Below are positions 32,914 through 42,500 of a stretch of DNA of 42,500 nt, one piece after another. Position 1 is the first letter of the stretch, and each line of letters opens with the position of its first letter. The notes below the pieces were generated by a model. It was not told the origin of the DNA. It saw nothing but the letters and a program-made list of their open reading frames with translations, and made no database searches. Both the position numbers and the translations under genes were made by a program. The DNA is taken from positions 9,493,732 to 9,536,231 of the forward strand of contig NC_135561.1 in NCBI RefSeq assembly GCF_964340395.1, read 5' to 3'. This stretch comes from Glandiceps talaboti. Lineage: Eukaryota > Hemichordata > Enteropneusta > Spengelidae.

Positions 32914-34015
32914 CACCCATCCATCCGTCTCACCTACGTATTTTACATACTTCATTTCAGGCGAAATTCAAGATACCCAATGTTCAATCAGTAGCTAAAC
33001 ATACTTTGGATCTGTAATTAGACCGCGTTTCTAACTTGCCGGATATACAGTCTTTTTTTTTTTATCTTATAAAAGAGTTTTAGGCAGAAGGTCGACAGAC
33101 AGCACACCAACAAAACATGCAGAGTTGGAGACATAACTACATGAAGTGTAACCATAGACAAGGAAACAATGTTTAATCTAGCCAGTAACCAGGACGCTCA
33201 AGCAAATCTTTATTTATTAGCAGACATTGACAAGATTTGGGATGGTATTTTTTTCTCAAAATGCAATGGGGTGGTCAGAACTTCGAATTGGTAAGGGCTG
33301 AAATCGTGATAAATGAGAATGATACGTGGTTTAGATACTATAAAGACTCAAACAAATTTACGTGAAGACGAAATATACTGGGATCAAAAATGTTCGTCAG
33401 CTTTTTTAGATCAAAGGCTAAAACGCTCAACCATTTCAAGTATTTAGCAACAAACTTTATATATGTCTGTGTTAACGTCCTCGCCAGCATTACTAATATT
33501 GTTACAAATGACATTTATGAATATATATTGCTATTACACATCAACCTTGAGTTATAGGATTCTCATGATTATATACATATTTTTTTTAAAAAACTAAACA
33601 CATTAGTATATTAGGCCTGTTAGCGCATATTACGGATTCATATATGACATATTGTTTGCTTTCATTGATACAGTGTTATTAATCAATGCATAAGACCTTA
33701 AGCAAACAAAAACAACATATGTGTACGCATACTTATAGACAAGCCGAAAGGTCTCTTTGTTTCTGTGATACTTGCCGCATATGAACGTTTCATGATTTTT
33801 GTCGTTCAAAGAATACTACGGTCTAATCCAACACATATTAGAAGGATCGGTACAAGAAAAGTTGCCAAAAATTCAAATGTTTTGTACTTACTCAAAACCT
33901 CGGGATAATCTTCCTGGTACGTTCCTTCCCTCCATCCCTGTGTTACATCTAAAAGCAATATACATAGCAACAACAGCGACAGTCCCACAGGACAGGTCTT
34001 CTCCCAAAGTCGCAT
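27677..34015 (-). CDS. Putative small secreted peptide precursor (93 aa, four coding exons)
   Basis: Joined minus-strand exons are 34015-33892, 30853-30770, 29755-29695 and 27689-27677. Donors read TTGA/GTAAGT, CAAG/GTAAAA and TAAG/GTAAAA. Acceptors read ATTGTAG, TTTGATAG and a strong CTTTCCCATTTCAG. Phases are 1, 1 and 2; the coding total is 282 bases with the stop. Residues 1-27 are a classic signal peptide (MRLWEKTC, then a Leu-rich core, ending Thr-Gln-Gly). The rest has no cysteine. Residues 50-60 are basic with two Arg-Gly-Ser-Arg motifs, 61-71 look like an amphipathic helix, Arg-Arg-Lys lies at 72-74, and a Pro-rich tail follows. An in-frame TAA lies 12 bases before the ATG, and an acceptor at 34050-34048 suggests an upstream untranslated exon. 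The shape fits a secreted or hormone-like precursor, but I do not recognise a family. Exons were inferred by eye. Exon 4 read in other phases gives longer ends, so the C-terminus is least certain. Confidence 0.5.
28450..29400 (+). pseudogene. Penelope-like element remnant (RT end and GIY-YIG region)
   Basis: Across several frames the plus strand reads, in order, features I associate with Penelope-like elements: [10 protein letters not shown] then Tyr-Ile-Asn and Ser-Asn-His (28455-28555); an Ile-Arg-x-Leu-Pro-x-x-Ile-Ser stretch; Arg-Ser-Ile-Ile-Trp-Phe-Asn (about 28733); His-Phe...Leu-Arg-Lys-Ile-Phe-Asn (about 28826-28862); then a 97-codon frame (28892-29185) with Cys-Pro-Leu-Asn-Gly, Val-Ile-Tyr-x-Ala-x-Val and Tyr-Phe-Gly-Leu-Ala-Glu. 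The last is the GIY-YIG-type endonuclease segment. A further piece, [10 protein letters not shown], lies at about 29269. Stops and several frameshifts mean it is inactive, and the RT core is missing (5' truncation). It lies antisense in the last intron of the minus-strand peptide gene. Confidence 0.8.
29401..29694. other. 3' flank of the Penelope-like remnant
   Basis: Probably the element's 3' non-coding part at least to about 29510, where 'ctgaggaagcgtgaagctcc' resembles the tail motifs of such elements. The remainder, up to the donor of peptide-gene exon 3 at 29694, is intronic. Confidence 0.4.
29756..30331. other. Intron sequence of the minus-strand peptide gene
   Basis: Non-coding AT-rich sequence between exon 3 and the first microsatellite of intron 2. 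Nothing further was recognised. Confidence 0.4.
30332..30413 (+). repeat. (TATG)n microsatellite
   Basis: A TATG array running into a short GTAC/GTGC-rich tail (30414-30450). It lies in intron 2 of the minus-strand peptide gene. Overlapping frames are artefacts. Confidence 0.95.
30518..30597 (+). repeat. (TATTC)n pentanucleotide microsatellite
   Basis: About 16 units of a five-base repeat with two single-base changes (TTTTC and TGTTC variants). Confidence 0.95.
30663..30742 (+). repeat. (ACAG)n microsatellite
   Basis: An ACAG/ACAA tetranucleotide array ending only about 27 bases from the donor site of peptide-gene exon 2. Its short translated frames are artefacts. Confidence 0.95.
30854..31784. 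other. Intron 1 of the peptide gene, left part
   Basis: Mostly AT-rich sequence. A short GC-richer patch at 31255-31348 on the plus strand looks exon-like (preceded by TGTAG, followed by GTACGT) but has a weak acceptor and no partner exon, so it is not called. Confidence 0.35.
31793..31910. repeat. Palindrome with (TA)n core
   Basis: The left arm ttttaataagttgcttatta (from 31793) and its exact complement (ending at 31910) flank a TA dinucleotide tract. The whole 118 bp is close to a perfect palindrome. A second TA tract follows directly. Confidence 0.92.
31915..31986 (+). repeat. (TA)n microsatellite
   Basis: A pure TA tract of about 72 bp, continuing into imperfect TATTA-rich sequence to about 32060. 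Tyr-Ile frames on both strands are artefacts. Confidence 0.95.
32799..32911 (+). repeat. (CAG)/(CAC)/(CAA)n trinucleotide microsatellite
   Basis: Compound trinucleotide array: AGC units, then CAC, then CAA. The resulting polyHis/polyAsn, polyThr and polyVal frames are not supported as genes. It lies in intron 1 of the minus-strand peptide gene. Confidence 0.93.
32912..33891. other. Intron 1 of the peptide gene, right part
   Basis: Non-coding sequence, GC-poor, with a T-run near 33051-33063. The GTAAGT donor of exon 1 lies at 33891-33886 (minus strand). Confidence 0.4.
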
Positions 34016-34047
34016 TACAGACGATTAGATCAGTTATACTTTTCTCT

Positions 34048-37000
34048 CTGTAGAATTAATATTAAAAAAATACAATCATTAGAGAAATGTCCGTAGTGAG
34101 TGATGTACACAACTGACAAGCTCAATGACTGAAACTGACAACGGACTATTGCATATTCATATTTATGCAAATACTGACCATCCAACGCAAAAATCCTGTG
34201 TCATCGCGACTTGAATTTCTATGACGTTGATATCAGCAGATTCGATGTATTTATCTCGAGACAACACATCAATTAACAATTTCCTCGATATTTACATTAA
34301 CCGATGCAATGTTTTGCTATAAATATGCGAAGCAAGTGATGCCAACGCGATAATAGTTCGTGTAGATTCATATGAAACGATTAGACGGGTCAGCTGAAAT
34401 TAATAATGGATGTTGAAATTTTCACTATACTTATGTACAGCCTTGGTTTTTTGATAGTACAATCTTATTAGCTAAATGGATAGACGGTTCCCTCTGACAA
34501 CGTGTTATAGCTATACCTCCAGGTGTTATATCTTGATAGCGATCGATTCTTCTCCTTTTGTAATCTTGACGAAAGCCACAGTAATTAGTTAAAATGGCCG
34601 CATATATGAAATTTCGATTATGAGGTTTTGTGAAACTAGTTTATTTCTCTCCTCATTGAATTTACTTTTTCATGGTTATGATTGACGTTATCAAAACCTG
34701 AAGATTGCAAGTGGTTAAAAATCGGTCACTGAACAAATCACTTTCTGAGCTTTTCCAAAACCGGTCAATTTCCCTGTCTTCCTGCTAGTGTAGTAGGTGA
34801 AGGGACTTGCATCTTTTTACAAGAGGTAAACGTTCTTACCCTTGTGTTTGCTCGAAGAATTTTATTGCAATGAAATGTTATATACTCAAGTATTCTAGCG
34901 GTTATCTCAAGAAGACATGGTCGTGATACTAACATTTTCAGAAGATATAAAAGATGATTTAATGAAAGGAGTTCGTATGTAGTGTCTGTTTTAATAGAAG
35001 TAGATGACCATAGCTCTACTAGTATTTTCCCACACAGTTGGCATTTAGTCATAGCCTATTTCATTAACGTGATATGTATCACCTCATATATAATTCACAT
35101 TATGTTGGAAAGGACCCGATCGGAAAGTGATTTTTAAAGGGCGTACATCTTGTACAAGACTTATTGACATTCACCTATAGGTCAGAAGTTTGTCAATTTA
35201 TTAAAATCAATTATGAAAAATATAACAGAAAATTAGAGACAATTGTATGAAATGATGTTTTGTGTTGCTGCTTTAATGTAAAGTATCAAGTTTTACTTCA
35301 ACTTCTATTAGACAGGTATAGCTATCATGGCGCTGCAAGCCAGCCAAAGGTGACATATAACATTGTAAAATATTTCAGAGTAGTAATGCACTAGATATTT
35401 ATACACAGAAGTCCACAGACACAGACGGCCAGATTGAAATTACAGATCTATATTTTAAATCGCTAATAAAGGGACATTGCATAATTATTGAGCCAAAGTT
35501 CGATATCAATACAGTTTAAACAACGATCACTTACTATCATTCCAGGATGTTTACTCTAGTTAAATATTCATTCAAAAAACATGACAGGTGTTTTCCAACC
35601 TAATAATTCTTGTTACCTAAAAGTGATGATAATTTGAACACACACCAACACTCCATACGATGAATTAATTATGTAATTACTGAACAGAAAAAAACCCTGA
35701 TCATATGGACACCATTACGACTTCAAACTAGACAAACGCAAGTTATGTAATATGTATTCTTTATAGCTATATTAAGTTAATTTTATGAATGAGGTTTTGA
35801 TAACGGTCTCACACCAATTCAATTGTACAGTATCCTTTATCTTCCAAACCATATGCTTTTTAACCAACCGATTTATTGTGCTCAAGCTTACGTCCCTTCA
35901 TCCACTGATTATCCATCTGGATGCTCCTCCACAAAAATAGTTAGAAAACTTCGACCACTGCATCGGATACAATCTTTTCGTTTTCACACATACGCAATAG
36001 AATTGCACGTTTATATCAAATAGTAAACTAGGCAGAAGAGTTTACTTGGTGGCTTAAACTGTTTTTGTAAAGCTGTCTGTTGATATGTATAGGTATGATA
36101 TATACACTATCATGGTTGTGCTGGATCCAAAAAGGATATACTGTGGTATTTATCTTTTGAAGAGGTATTGTACAATAACATTGACTTTCTTACAACGAGA
36201 CATTCTTCATTGGTGTATACATCATTAAGCTGTGTTGCACCTATACTTTGAACAAACTAACGATATCGGATCATTGAACGGCGTTACAGTGCTATTAGAA
36301 AGCTATTCTAGATGTAAACTTGCTATCAATGTAATATCTAGCATTTATTCGAAGTCGTTCTTTTACAAGCAAATAAGTAAACACGATTTAAAACAAAAAC
36401 AAAACTCTCCACAGTGATACATGGTACATAGATGATATTTTACAATACTAAGTTGAGAAATATCAAAACGATGTTAAATTTAAGATTCTCGTCTTGAAAT
36501 ATGAGAAAGTTAATACTATTAAATAGTAAATGCCATACTATACATACCTGTACAGGTTTGTGCTGCTTTCAACGCGCATATATTGACAATGGCGATTTAA
36601 AAAATAAAATAAACAAATATATACATATAAAGTTGAAATGGTCTCACCTTTTCATACACACTTGGAACGGTCTTCGGGACTCTTCTCACACGTTCCCACT
36701 GACATATGACAAATTTCTATAGTTTCTGAGTGTTTTATAGCATTGCGGAATTCAGAAACAATGTGGGGAGACGAATAGCTATATAGTAGGTGATGATCAC
36801 CGTGGGAGTGATAGAATATATCACTTATTAACCAAATGAATACAGTCAGTGCATTGAATAATGAATGACTTGTTGGTTTTTTCCCTAATGCTAAGTGAGG
36901 GACGACTGTATGAATTAATGTCGCTTATAGACGAATGCGCATTTTTCTTAATATCAAAATCAAGGCCATACTAGATAAGTTATATGTATTGCGTCAATCA

Positions 37001-37316
37001 GAATTTTTTTTCAGATACTGCTGTATACTGATACATGCATTGTTACAATCTGAGAACCTTTCAACGAAGGTATTATATTTCACAATACAGATTAGTTCAA
37101 AGCGAAAATACATTGACAATGCAAAATCACAATGAAATTTTAAATACCCTAAAGGAAATGTTGATTAATATAGATGAAGCGTAAGGCCGCAAGAAATCGT
37201 TCACATTACGGAGATGATTATATTAAGACAGACAATGAAAATATTGCTATGAGTTGGTGATGATAGGACTACGTATATAGGAAACATTAAAATGGCCAAG
37301 AGTATCCATTCATCCA
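34048..37316. other. Long non-coding stretch
   Basis: No supported gene. A minus-strand frame at 35052-34765 contains a good donor-like AAGG/GTAAGA at about 34844-34838 and could belong to an upstream exon of the peptide gene, but nothing ties it in. The plus-strand frames at 35823, 36232 and 36501 have no recognisable domain. Confidence 0.35.
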
Positions 37317-37645
37317 TCCATCCGTCCGTCCGTCCGTCCGTCTGTCCGTACGTACCGTACGTAGGTACATACATACATACATACATACATACATACATAC
37401 ATACATACATACACACACATACATACACACACGCACGCACGCACGCACGCGCACACACACACACACTCATACATACATACATACATACATACATACATAC
37501 ATACATACACACACATATACATACACACACATATACATACATACACGCACGCACGCACGCACACACACACACACACTCATACATACATACATACATACAT
37601 ACATACATACATACATACATACATACATACATACATACATACTTC
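37317..37645 (+). repeat. Compound (CCGT)n/(CATA)n/(GCAC)n microsatellite with higher-order repeat
   Basis: A short CCGT array leads into a long CATA array. Within it, a block of about 125 bp (CA-rich, then GCAC units, then a CA run ending ACACTCATACATACAT) occurs twice, at about 37407-37505 and 37507-37607. The overlapping frames are artefacts. Confidence 0.93.
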
Positions 37646-38374
37646 ATAATCATTGAATCAGTCGTCCATCAAAGGAGACGCTATATCAATATAATGTTTT
37701 ACGTATGTATGGATCAGTGGAACAAGCGACTTCAGACCATGTGCCGGAAGGACAAATCCTTAGAGATTTGAAAAAAACCCACGTTTTTCATGTCCAGAGC
37801 AAACATTATGGAACACAGTTCCAGATCTTTGGCATTGATAGCATGCATACACATGTTACTTGACAGAGTATTCAAACATTTAGGACAAAATCTAAGTGCA
37901 TATATGTTGACTTGTTTAGATATTGAATCTGGTAATTTGACTCAAGGATTCTGTATAATTTGTACATAAGTCTGTTTATTTCTAACCGTGTCCTCGGCAT
38001 TGTGGTCAGAAGGCTTATACATCATATGCAACGGGTTAGGAGTATTTCCGGACTCTCAAAGGATAAATGTCAATCATCCATCATGGACTGAAGGACGATG
38101 TTGACAAGGTATTACAACCAAGGTTATCCAACTCACGTATCTCAGAAACACTGTGCACTTGCTTGATTATTTCAATATACAACAAACTTTGATACATATA
38201 CTAACACTGGACAGGTCGAGACGAATTTTGCATATAAGGATTATAGTACATCAAGATTTGTGAGATAATCAATATAAATTTTTAAAATATTAAGATTTAT
38301 TACTTAAAATCATTGTTTGATGATACTTATAATACTGAGTCGAACGTTTTTTTAAATGCTATGCCTAAAATTAG
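37646..38374. other. Non-coding stretch before the LINE 3' end
   Basis: No readable protein similarity was found. It may include further decayed LINE sequence, but I could not identify RT motifs. Confidence 0.4.
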
Positions 38375-38598
38375 ATAGCTTGGACATGTCCTGAGAATGT
38401 CCTAAAATCCTTACTTAAAGTAACGCTTAAATGGACATCGTCTGGGAAACGAAATCACGGTGGACCAAGGACTACCTGGCGGCAGACAGTGATAGCTGAG
38501 TTAGAGCAGATTAGCCTTATGTGAGGCGAAGCTCAATTCTCGGCAAAAGACAGTTTAAAGTGGCAGAGAATGATGGCAGCCTCGTGTAACCAGCAGGA

Positions 38599-38603
<5 letters not shown>
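38375..38603 (+). pseudogene. Non-LTR retrotransposon ORF2 C-terminal remnant
   Basis: Near 38381 the plus strand reads Leu-Gly-His-Val-Leu-Arg-Met. After stops and a shift it reads Leu-Lys-Trp-Thr-Ser-Ser-Gly-Lys-Arg, Gly-Gly-Pro-Arg-Thr-Thr-Trp-Arg-Gln-Thr-Val and Ala-Lys-Asp-Ser-Leu-Lys-Trp-Gln (38428-38595). This is the 'GH-x-x-R-M ... GKR-x-x-G-x-P-x-x-T-W-R' tail common at the end of many LINE reverse transcriptases. An in-frame TGA sits where Trp is usual, before Gly-Glu-Ala. It ends at the TTAG microsatellite, which may be the element's 3' tail. Confidence 0.7.
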
Positions 38604-38638
<35 letters not shown>

Positions 38639-38710
38639 CTAGCTAGCTAGTTAGTTAGTTAGTAAGTAAGTAAGTAAGTTAGTTAGTAGTTAGTTTGTTA
38701 GTTAGCTAGT

Positions 38711-38769
<59 letters not shown>

Positions 38770-38935
38770 GTTTGTTAATTAGCTATTTAGCTAGCTAGCT
38801 AGCTAGCAAGCAAGCTAGTCAGTCAGTCAGTCAGTCAGTCAGTGGGGGGGGGGAGGGAGGGAGGGGGGGGGGAGTGAGTGAGTGATTGAGTGAGTGAGTG
38901 AGTGAGTGAGTGAGTGAGTGAGTGAGTTAGTTAGT
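38604..38935 (+). repeat. (TTAG)n to (GAGT)n compound microsatellite
   Basis: Tetranucleotide array changing stepwise from TTAG to GCTA, TAAG, TTAG, AGTC, a G-rich patch (38843-38871) and GAGT. It directly follows the LINE remnant. Confidence 0.95.
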
Positions 38936-40289
38936 TAATACCCAATATAGTAAATGATGATATTCATGAATCAATGTCTGTTTCTAAGTGACTCTGTGGT
39001 ACGCTTCAATTCAACATTTTTTAAAAATATTTTGCTGGAGGAAATCCCTTCAATAGTAGAGGTTCACCATCTCGAAAATGAATGCTGTGAATTTGTAAAT
39101 TTAAAGTCACTGTATCTATGTTTCGATTATAAATTCTAAGGCGTCTTAATAATTTTGTCGTAGATACAGTTGTAGCTACATTACAAATTGAAGAGACGTT
39201 GTTTAAAAGTGCAAGACTTGGCGATAATATACAATCCCAGTGACAGTACTATCACCACCTTTTCGAGTTGAGAGTACTTTACAAATAAGCATGGCCTAAA
39301 ATAACCTTATATATGACATACAGATGCTTGTGAAACAGGAGAAAACGAATATTTTCTAAACAAATTAGAAAACGTACACTTTTTTATTTTTGAATCCGTT
39401 CGAGCTGTTGTGAAAACTTTACTTTGCTTTTTCTAGGTATCGCCGAGTGTCTTTTTCATAAAAATTTGCACTTAAGTAGTTAGTCATTATTTCCCTTTCA
39501 ACAGCTCTTTTTTGTAGGGTACAAGCTTACTAACAGCCTATGGCTATTTGTCGCTTATGATTTTAAGATGATAATTTCATAGTGACCTTTTAAGAATATG
39601 TTTAGAAGTTAAATTTTCATTGGAAACAAGTTGTTTGAAGTGACAGACGAAGAGTTGATAGAAAATTTGCTGTTCTCGTAATTATCATTTACATGTTAGA
39701 CTTCAGTGTCGTTTCTTGCAAAATATTAAAACTCATGTCAACGTGTGCTAACATGCTAGCATTTCTGTTTTAGTATTACGATTATACAAAACTGCCCGAA
39801 GATGATTAAGCTATAAAGGACCGCGAAGGTGAATAAATGAGTACTTATTAAACCAATGCCGAAATAATTCACCTAGGCGACAATACAGTGTCGTCAAAAT
39901 GATGCCTCAAAGGACCGCTTAATTTATTCTGTATTCCCAAGAACCCGAGCTTATCTCTTGTCACATCTGAAGTTGATAACGAAAGCAACGACATTCCTAC
40001 ACTCGCATCATATCAATTCTTGTTTGAATTGTATGAAGCGACCTCCAATGACCGATTTCTGTTGTGATAAGAAGTAAGAAGAGATGGTGAAATAAATCTA
40101 AATTTGAGTACATTCATTTTTTTTAGTAACGAGGTCCGTACTTTTGCTAAAATTGTTTTGAGCATGTCAGACTGATACATACGTTTCAAAAGTTGGCAAG
40201 ACTAACTTAGATGCAAGTGAAAGACAACAATTTCGGAATTCCATTACACTAATGACATGAAGATTTTGTAATTAACAGCTACACTGTAT
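38936..40289. other. Non-coding stretch
   Basis: AT-rich with no supported gene. The 61-codon frame at 38954-39139 has no recognisable features. Confidence 0.45.
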
Positions 40290-40344
40290 ATGGTGTATAT
40301 AATGTGTATATATAAATGTATGTATGTCTATAGTCTATATGTTA

Positions 40345-40346
40345 TG

Positions 40347-40378
<32 letters not shown>

Positions 40379-40411
40379 CGTGTGTGTGTGTGAGTGTGTG
40401 TGTGTGTGTAC

Positions 40412-40442
<31 letters not shown>

Positions 40443-40602
40443 TGTATGTGTGTGTGTATGTCTGTCTGTCTGTCTGTCTGTCTGTTTCTGTATGTATGGC
40501 TTGTATTTGTCTCTGTACGTATCTCTGTATCTGCGTATGTCTGTATGTCTGTGAATGAATGAATGAATGAATGAATGAATGAATGAGTGAGTGAGTGAGT
40601 GA

Positions 40603-40655
<53 letters not shown>

Positions 40656-40735
40656 TGGGTGGGTGCGTGGGTGGCTGGGTGGCTGGGTGGGTGGGTGAGT
40701 GAGTGAGTGAGTGAGTGAGTGAGTGAGTGAGTGCA
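40345..40735 (+). repeat. Compound microsatellite (TA, GT, TATG, TCTG, GAAT, GAGT, GGGT)
   Basis: A succession of at least seven different simple-repeat motifs over 390 bp without unique sequence longer than about 60 bp. Frames across it on both strands are artefacts. It ends directly at the long-TIR element. Confidence 0.95.
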
Positions 40736-40737
40736 CA

Positions 40738-41803
40738 TTCTAACTAAATTGACCAAAATTGAAAATTGTTTCAGACAGCACAATCAATTTCAAATCTGTA
40801 TCTAGTATGAATATTAAAGCTAGTATGTAGTGAGGAAAAAGGGTTCTTTATAATTAGTTGACACTTTACATTTAGCACCGTGCATTTATAGCGAAAATGC
40901 CTCCATTTCTCAACTTGAAATTTTTTAAAGAAATATTTGCATTGTTTAAGGGGTATAGAACAGATCCATTAAAAGTAAAACAAATAGAGTCTTGATGGGC
41001 TGTAGTGGTAAGTTTTGTGAAACTGCAGTTTAAATTAAAAACAAGAAGACGACACCTTGTTTAGTGCAGCTTTGTTTTATGTTATTAGCCTTGTCGAAAA
41101 TAAATTTAAAAAACATGTTTTAAGCTAATGTGTGAACGAACATAATGTTGTTCTTTCGAAAAGTATTATCGGCATATTGCAAACAACTTGCGCTCATGTA
41201 AACGGAACATTTATTCTTCGGCGAAGTCTTAAGTTTTCCCACGTCATAAGATTAGTCGGCTTAGCTTTACGTCTGACAGGTTCCACTTCCCAACGACCTT
41301 GCCTTGTCGTTCGTAAAATGAAGATCGTGCATCATACACACAAGGAGCTTAACTTTACATTCTTGTGTATCGTACAATGAGTCATCAAGTTCTTGAATGT
41401 ACATGTTAACAGATCTCTAAAATAAAGAATTAGGAAAACAATATACACATGTACAAAGCCAATAATTACTTCGAGCTCATATCAAATAGTTTTTTACTTT
41501 GGGGTGGCGGGAAGGGTTGAGTCATTTTAGTTGTCTTCCTACAAAAACTTTCTTTCTTACTTTTAATGGATTTGTTATTTACACCTGAATATAAATATGT
41601 CTAAAAAATATCAAAGAGAGAAATGGAAGAATTTTCGCTAAAGTAAATGCATGGCATTAAAATAAAGTGTCAACAAATTTAAAAAACTATTTTTACTCAC
41701 TACACACTGGCGTTATATTCATAGTACTACATATTATAACATACTGATTTGAAATTGATTGTAGTGTCTGAATCGATTTCAAATTTTGGCCAATTATGTG
41801 AGA
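40738..41803. mobile_element. ~1.06-kb element with ~255-bp inverted repeats
   Basis: The left arm (about 40738-40990) and right arm (about 41545-41803) are imperfect reverse complements in the same order: ctaactaaattgaccaaaat, caatcaatttcaaatc, tagtatgtagtgag, gttgacacttta, gcatttat-gcgaaaat, tccatttctc, atccattaaaagtaa. The spacer of about 555 bp holds an 82-codon frame (41132-41380) with no recognised domain. The structure fits a non-autonomous DNA transposon or foldback element. Exact ends and target duplication are unclear. Confidence 0.78.
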
Positions 41804-42500
41804 AGGGGGCTGGGGGTGTGGGGTAGGGGTCTGGGTCCTAAAAGAATTTAGTTTTTAAATCCTACATTGAACTGTTGATCACTCTCCTAATATATCAGCG
41901 TAAGACAAAAAAAGTCAAAGTCAAAGTTTGAGTCATACGTTTGGTCTCTATTTTGTCAAATACCTTTATGTCATACGGCGTGAGATATTGGTTAACTATG
42001 AGCTAGTCGTGCTCAAAGCTTCCTCTGTTAACTCCCGTAAGACTGCCACACTCAGGAATCGTTAAAAACAACCTAATCCCATCGATGTGTTTGCTTAACG
42101 ATATTTAGGGGGATTATGACCAATCGTGCCGAGGGGATTTGTAGTCTTTCTTTTATGTGTTCAAAATTGAGAGTTCACGATTTCCAGAGCAACTATAGTT
42201 GTGATATACGTTTCCGAAGTTTACCGAAAGCAACCGAAGAGCTTTAACTGTTACATTATTTTTCAGCATTCGGCACCATACCCTTAAGCCCCAATTTAAT
42301 TTGGTAGTATAGTATGAGAGTCTTGCAACTAGATTAGAGTAACTATTACAGAACACAAACACAGTCGACGCACATTTATTTTGTGACATGAAATGGTCAT
42401 GGTTAAATGTATTATACATTAAAAGCCTTGTAATGACATATGCACAGAATTAGATAATTTGAAACAGTTCCTTAGACACTTACAGAAACAAGATATGGAA
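41804..42500. other. Non-coding stretch at the right edge
   Basis: No convincing gene. The minus-strand 88-codon frame (42419-42153) lacks any recognisable domain or splice context. Confidence 0.45.

Noticed and set aside
32635-32998. PolyVal, polyThr and polyHis/Asn frames
   Set aside because: All arise from one trinucleotide microsatellite inside an inferred intron.
27677-34015. Assigning the secreted precursor to a known hormone family (for example GHRH-, PTH- or NPY-like)
   Set aside because: Only scattered residues coincide and key family residues are absent; short helical peptides match by chance too easily.
34765-35052. 95-codon minus-strand frame with an internal donor-like site
   Set aside because: No signal peptide or domain, and no evidence linking it to the peptide gene downstream; at most a non-coding upstream exon.
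1-42500. CRISPR array or bacterial defence system
   Set aside because: The regular repeats here are microsatellites and tandem DNA blocks without unique spacers, and the gene structures are eukaryotic.

Overview
The window looks like nuclear DNA of an animal, most likely a marine invertebrate. It is AT-rich, gene-poor and full of microsatellites, small inverted-repeat transposons and decayed retroelements. It has GT-AG introns and one large intron-free C2H2 zinc-finger coding exon. The short palindrome TGTACATGTACA and its variants recur between 11 and 16 kb, which I associate with marine invertebrates, but I cannot name a phylum from sequence alone. No bacterial operon, rRNA, tRNA or CRISPR array is visible.

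Layout. 1-8376 is a tandem array of an unrecognised unit of about 4 kb (two near-complete copies and the start of a third). The copies differ by a clean TA-flanked MITE in copy 1, a LINE 3' end and a further 447-bp block in copy 2, and a 104-bp deletion in copy 2. 8814-11057 holds three separate long hairpins. 11058-15565 is non-coding with old dispersed repeats. 15566-about 19620 is the exon of a 1221-aa zinc-finger protein with 21 finger units, preceded by a leader with four upstream ORFs. 20113-21500 is a tandem pair of an old MITE family whose second copy carries two further, nested TIR insertions; a third family member lies in front of the zinc-finger exon. 22.1-27.5 kb is mainly non-coding, with microsatellites, a possible cysteine-rich exon and a decayed LINE reverse transcriptase.

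27.5-34.05 kb on the minus strand contains what I think is the most interesting item: four short exons with good splice sites and compatible phases that join into a 93-aa, signal-peptide-bearing, cysteine-poor precursor with basic cleavage motifs, followed by two abutting AATAAA signals. I do not recognise the family. Its last intron carries a 5'-truncated, frameshifted Penelope-like element (RT end plus GIY-YIG region). Its first intron carries several microsatellites and an AT-cored palindrome.

34.05-42.5 kb shows no convincing gene. It holds large compound microsatellites, a LINE 3' end fused to a TTAG repeat, and a 1.06-kb element with inverted repeats of about 255 bp.

The two gene candidates (zinc-finger protein, plus strand; putative secreted peptide, minus strand) show no obvious functional link. 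All claims come from reading the sequence. No alignment, gene predictor or database was run.
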